From VAZQ01 sp036557665 (lineage in GTDB: Bacteria; Pseudomonadota; Alphaproteobacteria; Rhizobiales; Xanthobacteraceae), in contig DATBHG010000017.1 of NCBI GenBank assembly GCA_036557665.1, forward strand, positions 1 to 64,000: a stretch of 64,000 bases of DNA, given 5' to 3'. The position numbers and the translations under genes are program-made. The number at the start of each line of letters is the position of its first letter. Within the stretch, counting starts at the first letter, position 1. The notes beneath the pieces are model-generated. The model saw nothing but the letters and a program-made list of their open reading frames with translations. It did not search any database and was not told the origin of the DNA. This document shows, one piece after another, positions 58,557-64,000 of this stretch.

Positions 58557-59688
58557 GTGCGCGCGGAAGTCGAGAAGCTCGTCAACGATATCAAGCAGTC
58601 GGTCTCGCTGCTGAGGAGGCATCTTTGACTTCGACAAGGCGCGGGCACGGCTTGCCGAGCTGAATCGGCAGGCAGAGGATCCCAATCTCTGGAGCGATCA
58701 GCAGCGCGCGCAGCGCGTGATGCAGGAGCGCACCGCGCTCGAGGATCAACTCACGTCGATCAACCGCATCGAGCAGGAGCTTGAGGACCAGCTCACCATG
58801 CTCGAGCTTGGTGAAGCCGAGGAGGACGAGAAGACCATCGCGGATGCGCAAGCAGCGCTCGAGAAGCTCAAGAGCGAGGTGGGGCGGCGGGAGATGGAAG
58901 CGCTGCTTTCGGGCGAGGCCGACGCCAATGACACCTATCTGGAGGTGCACGCCGGGGCGGGCGGCACCGAGAGCCAGGACTGGGCCAATATGCTGCTTCG
59001 CATGTATGCGCGCTGGGCAGAGCAACACGGTTACAAGATCGAGTATCTCGAGGAGACCGAAGGGGAGGAGGCGGGCATCAAGTCGGCGACGATCCTGGTG
59101 AAGGGCCGCAACGCATACGGATGGCTCAAGACCGAGTACGGCGTGCATCGCTTGGTGCGGATTTCGCCGTTCGACTCGAATGCCCGCCGGCACACCTCCT
59201 TCGCCAGCGTCAGCGTTTACCCGGTCGTCGACGATCGCATTCAGGTCGACATCAAGGAGTCCGATGTCCGCGTCGATACGCTGCGGGCAAGCGGCGCGGG
59301 CGGGCAACACGTGAATAAGACCGAGTCGGCGATCAGGCTCACTCACATCCCGACCAACATCATGGTCTATTGCCAGAATGACAGATCGCAGCATCGCAAT
59401 CGGGCGCAAGCCTGGCAGATGTTGCGGGCGCGGCTCTATGAAATGGAGCTGAAGAAGCGGGAGGAAAAGGCCGCTGCCGAGCAGGCCGCCAAGACCGACA
59501 TCGGTTGGGGCCACCAGATTCGCTCCTATGTTCTCCAGCCCTACCAGATGGTCAAGGATCTGCGCACCGGGGTCTCCACGTCGAACACCGGCGCCGTGCT
59601 CGACGGCGACCTCGATCGGTTCATGGGAGCGGCATTGGCCCAGAAGGCTTTTGGCAAGGAGCCGGCGCAGGTGGAGGACGTCGAGTAG
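58557..59688 (+). CDS. prfB: Peptide chain release factor 2, with programmed +1 frameshift
   Basis: 376 residues once the frameshift is applied. Translation starts at GTG 58557 (MRAEVEKLVNDIKQSVSLL), reads 23 codons to CTT, meets an in-frame TGA at 58626, and continues one base later in the +1 frame (DFDKARARLAELNRQ...) to 59688. RISPFDSNARRH holds the SPF stop-codon recognition motif, and RASGAGGQHVNKTESA the catalytic GGQ. RF2 reads UGA and UAA, so low RF2 favours its own frameshift: a self-regulating circuit. Confidence 0.96.
58614..58629 (+). promoter_or_regulatory. RF2 recoding site
   Basis: AGGAGG CAT CTT TGA C: a Shine-Dalgarno-like hexamer three bases before the slippery CTT and the weak stop TGA C. 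This is the same architecture as the known E. coli prfB site. Confidence 0.95.
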
Positions 59689-59693
59689 CTCGC

Positions 59694-61016
59694 TCAGATA
59701 ATGCCCGCGAGCTTGGTTTCGGCCCGCAGGAATTTGTAGGGGTCCACGGCTTCGCCTTTGACCCGTGTCTCGTAATGCAGGTGGGGCCCGGTCGAGCGAC
59801 CGGTCGAGCCCAGCCGGCCGACGATATGCCCGGCCTTGATCCGTTGCCCGACCTGCACATTGATCGCCGACAAATGTGCATAACGGGTCGACAGGCCGCC
59901 TCCGTGATCGACGTCCACCACTCGGCCATAGCCGCCGCTCCAGCCGGCCGCGGTCACCGTCCCATCGGCGCTGGCATGGACCGGATCTCCGGATCTTCCA
60001 TGAAGATCAATCCCGGTGTGCATCGCCGGCGAACCCGTGAATGGGTCCTGCCGGACGCCGAAACCGGACATCAACTCGATCTCGCTGTCCAGAGGTTTGC
60101 GAACGGGAATGCTGTCGAGAGCATGCGTGAGGTTGCTGTACTCGATACGGGCGATGCTGATCCGATAGAGCTGCCGATCGAAGCTGCCGGCGGTCTTTGG
60201 CTCGTGTGGCGCAACGAACGGACCTCCTACCGCGGCGAGGCGCTCGCCTCTTCCTGGTTTTCCAGTGTGCACTCCCAATTCGGTGAGCACGCCCCGAATC
60301 TGTTGTGCCCTGGACTGATAATTCTCCTCCAGCGAATCGAGAGTCGCGGCCTGCGTTCGCTCCATGCGATCGAGCGATGCCTGGGCCTTGGCGATCGCGC
60401 CCGTCATCCTGCTGCCGGACGGCAGGCTGAGCTGCGCATCCCGGTCGGCATTGACAGGCGACGCTCCCGGCTCGCGCGGCACAAGAAAGGCTCCCTTCCC
60501 CGTCGCTGCCGGTTTGAACCGGCTCGTGCCGGGAGCTTCCGCCGGCGCAACGCGCGCGGGCTGCCGGATTGACGAGGTTACATCGCCCAACCCGCTGAGC
60601 GCGTTTGTCCGCGATTCGACCGTCGCCTGCCGCCGCAAAATCTGCTCGACCTTCTGCTCGTATTGCTCCTGGTCGAGGAGCTGACGGCTGGTGATACGAT
60701 CGACGTGCGAGCGCAGCTCCGCAATACGATCCTCATAGCCGAATTGCATCTCGGTCTGTCGGGCAATGAGACGGGTGAGCACGTCCTCGCGAAACGCGAA
60801 ATATGTCGCCGTCGTGATCGTCCAAACGCCCATCGCCGCCACGATGGCCAGCGACAGCCAGAACGCAAAGGGACGCAACCGGAGCTGTCGCGCCCCGCGC
60901 GTCAACGTATACGGGGTCGCGAGGGTATGTGCGGCCGGCCGCTGCGCTGCCCTGTGTCGGGTAGAGCTAGGCAGGTAAATTTCCGCTCGCTTGTATGCCG
61001 ATGACCGCGAAGACAT
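59694..61016 (-). CDS. M23 family metallopeptidase (LytM-like), membrane-anchored
   Basis: 440 residues. A basic cytoplasmic N-terminus, one membrane span (FAFWLSLAIVAAMGVWTITTA, about 50-70), then a coiled-coil-like region (about 75-135) and a linker. The C-terminal peptidase has SGFGVRQDPFTGSPAMHTGIDLHG and GRSTGPHLHYETRVKG, which carry the H...D and HxH zinc ligands, so it looks active. Cleaves peptidoglycan cross-links or regulates amidases. Ends five bases from the convergent prfB stop. Confidence 0.93.
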   Translation of the reverse strand: MSSRSSAYKRAEIYLPSSTRHRAAQRPAAHTLATPYTLTRGARQLRLRPFAFWLSLAIVAAMGVWTITTATYFAFREDVLTRLIARQTEMQFGYEDRIAELRSHVDRITSRQLLDQEQYEQKVEQILRRQATVESRTNALSGLGDVTSSIRQPARVAPAEAPGTSRFKPAATGKGAFLVPREPGASPVNADRDAQLSLPSGSRMTGAIAKAQASLDRMERTQAATLDSLEENYQSRAQQIRGVLTELGVHTGKPGRGERLAAVGGPFVAPHEPKTAGSFDRQLYRISIARIEYSNLTHALDSIPVRKPLDSEIELMSGFGVRQDPFTGSPAMHTGIDLHGRSGDPVHASADGTVTAAGWSGGYGRVVDVDHGGGLSTRYAHLSAINVQVGQRIKAGHIVGRLGSTGRSTGPHLHYETRVKGEAVDPYKFLRAETKLAGII

Positions 61017-61426
61017 TCACGCATCCCCGCCGGTCTCCTTAAAGCAACGACCTTTCACCGGCGCTAATTTGACGCAATTCGCGCCAATTATGGTTAATTA
61101 TTTGCAAATGCTGGAATTGCCCGTCTCCGGAGCGGCTCGATGGGGGTCCCGCTGGAGCAACGCGCGTCAGCGATCGACCTGATTGTGTCCTGATTCGGTC
61201 GGGCGATTGTCCGGAGACTAAGGTCCTGCGTCGGCGCCAGAGCCGATACACCCGCGCTGAAGACCGCCTTCCTTTCGTCCCTTTTTTCCTGTCAAAATAT
61301 TGAAAGACAAGGGCGAAAGTGCTGGCACGCGCGGTGATTCCCGGGATCGCCGGCTGCACTGATGGGGCTGGTCGGCTGCACGCGCCCATAGCGGCCGGTT
61401 ATCGTCGGGGGACGCCAAGTCTGCGC
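61017..61426. promoter_or_regulatory. Divergent intergenic region
   Basis: 410 bases between the M23 and AsmA-like genes, which point away from each other. The stretch around 61060-61120 is AT-richer (TAATTATGGTTAATTATTTGC) and is the probable promoter area. No gene seen. Confidence 0.5.
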
Positions 61427-64000
61427 ATGGGGGCTCGGCAATATCAGGTTTCGGTTGAGACCCTCCGAAAGCTGGAGGAGAGTCTCCGCGAGCATCTGTG
61501 CCACGCAAGGCTGCCGCCTCCGGAATTGGAGGTTGCCGACCCGACCACGCCGCGCCCCATAGCCGCGCGATGCTACCTGCCAAATCTGTTGCGCGAGCGC
61601 TGGATCGGTCTGCCGCGATCCCCGCGCCTGCGCAAGCTCGGCTTTGTCACCGCCGGGATCGGCGGGTTCACGCTGCTGGTCATGGCTGCCCTCTGGTGGC
61701 GGCTCTCGGTCGGCCCGATCGAGCTCGATATTGCCACTCCGTGGCTCAGGGCAGCGATCAAAGACAATTTCGGAGCGGCACATCAGGTCGAGATTGGCGG
61801 CACGCAGCTCGAACGTAATGTCCATGGTCGCCCGTCATTGCGCATTCGCGACATCGTCGTCCGCGATGCGGACGGCAACGTCGTCGCGAGCGCACCGAAA
61901 GCGGAGGTGGGTATATCCGCAAGCGGCCTGCTCGCGGGCCATGTGCGTGCCGAGCGCTTGAGCTTGGTCGGCGCCGAGATGGCGGTGCGAGTGGAGCGGG
62001 ACAGCAGGCTTACCGTGTTCGCCGGGAGCATGAAGCGGCCATTCGTTACTGCAGCGGCTGTCTCGACGCCTTTGATCACGGGCTCGGCGTCCGCGAAGGC
62101 GTTTGCTCCGGTCGCGGTCGCCGACGCCTCCTCGACCGCTCCTGCCGGCAGCAGCGTTCCGAGCTTTGCTGCGCTGCTTGCCTGGATAGAGAGTCTCGAT
62201 GCAGGCGGTTTGGACGGAGGCGACCTCAGCGAGATTGGGCTGCGGGACGGCAATCTCACCGTCGATGACGAACGCAACGGCAAACGCTGGACTTTCACGA
62301 ACATCGATCTCAGCGTGACACGACCGAAAGGTGGCGGCATTGCCGTGAGTATGGGGTCCGAACAGGCGGAGCGACCGTGGCAGCTGCGAGCAGCAATGAC
62401 CCCAGGTGAGCGGGGGCATCGGCTGCTCGAAATCGACACGCAGAAGCTGTCGATGAAGGACCTGATGTTTGCCATGCGCTGGGGGGAAGGACTCTACGAC
62501 CTCGATCTGCCGCTCACATCGCGCATTCGCGCCGATATCGGCCCTGATGGTATTCCCAGCATGGTCGAGGGGCGCATCGTTGTCGAAAAAGGTTTCATCG
62601 TCGATGTCGATGACCCACTTGTGCGTATCCCGATCGATCGCGCCGAGATCGGTCTCGACTGGGACGCCGCACGTCATGCCCTGACGATGCCGCTCCAGCT
62701 CATCTCGGATGGCAATCGCATCAGTGCGCAGACGCTGATCGAAGCGCCTTCCGAGACGAATCGCGCGTGGCAGGTCAAAGCTTCCGGCGGCTCGATCTTG
62801 CTTGCTTCAGCTGCATCCCCGTCATCGCCGCCTGTCACCCTCAATCGGGTGCAGCTGCAGTTGCGTATCGATCCGGCCACACGGCGGATGGAGATCGAAC
62901 AAGGTGAGTTGGGCAACGCGGATATTCGGGTGGCCGTGTCGGGCGCAATGGACTGTGTTGGCGATGATCTGACAGTGGCGATCACCGTTTCCGGCACACC
63001 GATGCCGGTCGCGGCGCTGAAACGGCTGTGGCCCTTCTTTGCGGCGCCGAAGGTACGCAGTTGGGTCGAAGACCATGTCCAGGCCGGGATGGTGGAGAGG
63101 CTGGAGGTCGCGACCAATGCGCCGATGTCCACGCTCAAGTCGAGCGGCCCTCCGGTTCCCGAGGACGGATTGGCGGTCAGGATTGTGGGACACGGGGCGG
63201 AATTGAACCCGATCGAAGGTCTTCCCGCCATTCGCGACGCGGAGATAGATGTCCGCATTACCGGTCGAACCGCGACGATCAATCTGGGGCGCGGCCATCT
63301 GGAGACCGCTCAGGGGCGCAAGCTCTCGATCACCAATGGTCTGTTCGAAGTGCCCGATACCTTCCCCAAGGGGCCGCCCGCGAAAGCGCGCTTCCGTCTC
63401 GATGGATCGGTAGCGGCGGCGGCCGAATTGTTGGCCACGGAGCGGTTGCGAGACTATTCCGGAGCGCAGCTGGACCCCGCAACGAGCCGAGGCACGCTGA
63501 CTGCTCAAGTGACCCTTGGCTTCCCGCTGAAGGAGGATCTGCCCGAAGGCTCGTCGACATACACAATCAACATGGATGTCGCGAATTTCGCTGCTGAACG
63601 CATGGTCATGGGCCAGAAGGTCGAGGCGGCCATGCTGAAAGTAAGCGCCAACAACCAGGGCCACTGGATCAGAGGGGATGTCAGGATCAACGGGCTGCCC
63701 GCCGTCCTCGATTTTCGCAAGCCGCACGAAGGCGACCCTGAGATTCGCATGCAGGCCACGCTCGACGAGAGCGCACGCAGCAAGTTGGGCTTCGATCTCG
63801 GCGGCGCACTTGCCGGACCCATACCGGTCAAGGTCACAGGCCGGGTCACCAGAGACAACGACAGCCGCTTGGCCGTTGACGCCGACCTCACGCAGGCCAA
63901 AGTGGACAACCTGCTGCCGGGCTGGGCGAAAGCTCCGGGGGAGGCCGCGCATGCGACCTTTGCTCTCGTCAGCAAACCGCAGGGGACGCGGTTCGAGGAC
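61427..64000 (+). CDS. AsmA/YhdP-like (DUF3971) protein, 3' end outside window
   Basis: 858 residues are visible and the frame is open to the last base. The start is ATG 61427 (weak ribosome site). About 70 cytoplasmic residues precede a single membrane span (FVTAGIGGFTLLVMAALWW, about 73-91). A long periplasmic beta-rich region follows: ELDIATPWLRAAI, LRIRDIVVRDADGNVVASAP, then repeats typical of AsmA-like bridges (GLWPFFAAP-like LWPFFAAPKVRSWVEDHV at about 535). YhdP-type proteins help move phospholipid to the outer membrane. The assignment rests on layout and these blocks. Confidence 0.85.
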   Translation, partial: MGARQYQVSVETLRKLEESLREHLCHARLPPPELEVADPTTPRPIAARCYLPNLLRERWIGLPRSPRLRKLGFVTAGIGGFTLLVMAALWWRLSVGPIELDIATPWLRAAIKDNFGAAHQVEIGGTQLERNVHGRPSLRIRDIVVRDADGNVVASAPKAEVGISASGLLAGHVRAERLSLVGAEMAVRVERDSRLTVFAGSMKRPFVTAAAVSTPLITGSASAKAFAPVAVADASSTAPAGSSVPSFAALLAWIESLDAGGLDGGDLSEIGLRDGNLTVDDERNGKRWTFTNIDLSVTRPKGGGIAVSMGSEQAERPWQLRAAMTPGERGHRLLEIDTQKLSMKDLMFAMRWGEGLYDLDLPLTSRIRADIGPDGIPSMVEGRIVVEKGFIVDVDDPLVRIPIDRAEIGLDWDAARHALTMPLQLISDGNRISAQTLIEAPSETNRAWQVKASGGSILLASAASPSSPPVTLNRVQLQLRIDPATRRMEIEQGELGNADIRVAVSGAMDCVGDDLTVAITVSGTPMPVAALKRLWPFFAAPKVRSWVEDHVQAGMVERLEVATNAPMSTLKSSGPPVPEDGLAVRIVGHGAELNPIEGLPAIRDAEIDVRITGRTATINLGRGHLETAQGRKLSITNGLFEVPDTFPKGPPAKARFRLDGSVAAAAELLATERLRDYSGAQLDPATSRGTLTAQVTLGFPLKEDLPEGSSTYTINMDVANFAAERMVMGQKVEAAMLKVSANNQGHWIRGDVRINGLPAVLDFRKPHEGDPEIRMQATLDESARSKLGFDLGGALAGPIPVKVTGRVTRDNDSRLAVDADLTQAKVDNLLPGWAKAPGEAAHATFALVSKPQGTRFED

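Noticed and set aside
1..64000. tRNA, rRNA and prophage/integrase features
   Set aside because: None recognised by eye. A tRNA scan would be needed to exclude isolated tRNAs in the gaps.

Overview
The window is GC-rich (about 65 percent by eye), densely coded chromosomal DNA. It most likely comes from an alphaproteobacterium of the order Hyphomicrobiales (Rhizobiales). The reasons are the block aroQ-accB-accC with aat, a DUF2155 protein and the complex I subunit NDUFA12 nearby; the run rne, AMIN-domain amidase, penicillin-binding protein 1A, prfB; an RNase E with a long acidic insertion in its S1 domain; a B12-dependent ribonucleotide reductase; and many palindromic intergenic repeats. No tRNA, rRNA, CRISPR array or intact prophage was seen.

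Layout. (1) 1-14.0 kb is an accessory catabolic region. Two divergent ABC importers of the nitrate/sulfonate/taurine type share a 515-bp intergenic region. The left operon also carries a secreted metallo-beta-lactamase-fold hydrolase. The right one continues into a two-subunit thiamine-diphosphate decarboxylase (ComD/ComE type) and a phytoene-desaturase-like flavoprotein. Around them lie an alpha/beta-hydrolase-fold protein that has lost its nucleophile and catalytic histidine, a VOC protein, a dienelactone hydrolase, and a selenium-binding-protein/methanethiol-oxidase homologue coupled to a membrane protein. (2) 14.0-23.9 kb is a mixed region: a GFA-type zinc protein, orphan HigA with a decayed HigB, a TAT-exported multicopper oxidase, an OprB porin, a lone ABC substrate-binding protein, DoxX, a GNAT fragment, OsmC, small exported or membrane peptides, and DUF29. 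(3) 23.9-29.6 kb is a tightly overlapping pentose-phosphate operon, tkt-tal-zwf-pgl. (4) 30-46 kb is the conserved housekeeping block, interrupted by foreign-looking segments: kelch protein, nrdJ, DUF2442 and repeat-rich DNA between NDUFA12 and aat, and a YcnI/CopC-CopD copper cluster between aat and accC. (5) 45-64 kb is mostly housekeeping: DsbA-like protein, M48 peptidase, aminotransferase, an aldolase/dehydrogenase fusion next to rne, the cell-wall genes, prfB with a programmed +1 frameshift, an M23 peptidase, and the start of a large AsmA/YhdP-like protein that runs off the window.

How the genes work together. The ABC systems probably import a small anionic organic compound, and the decarboxylase and oxidoreductase would process it; the substrate cannot be read from sequence. 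The multicopper oxidase and YcnI-CopCD proteins suggest periplasmic copper handling. The tkt-tal-zwf-pgl operon gives most of a pentose phosphate shunt, but gnd is not in the window. No confident dedicated transcription factor gene was seen; HigA is the only recognised DNA-binding regulator.
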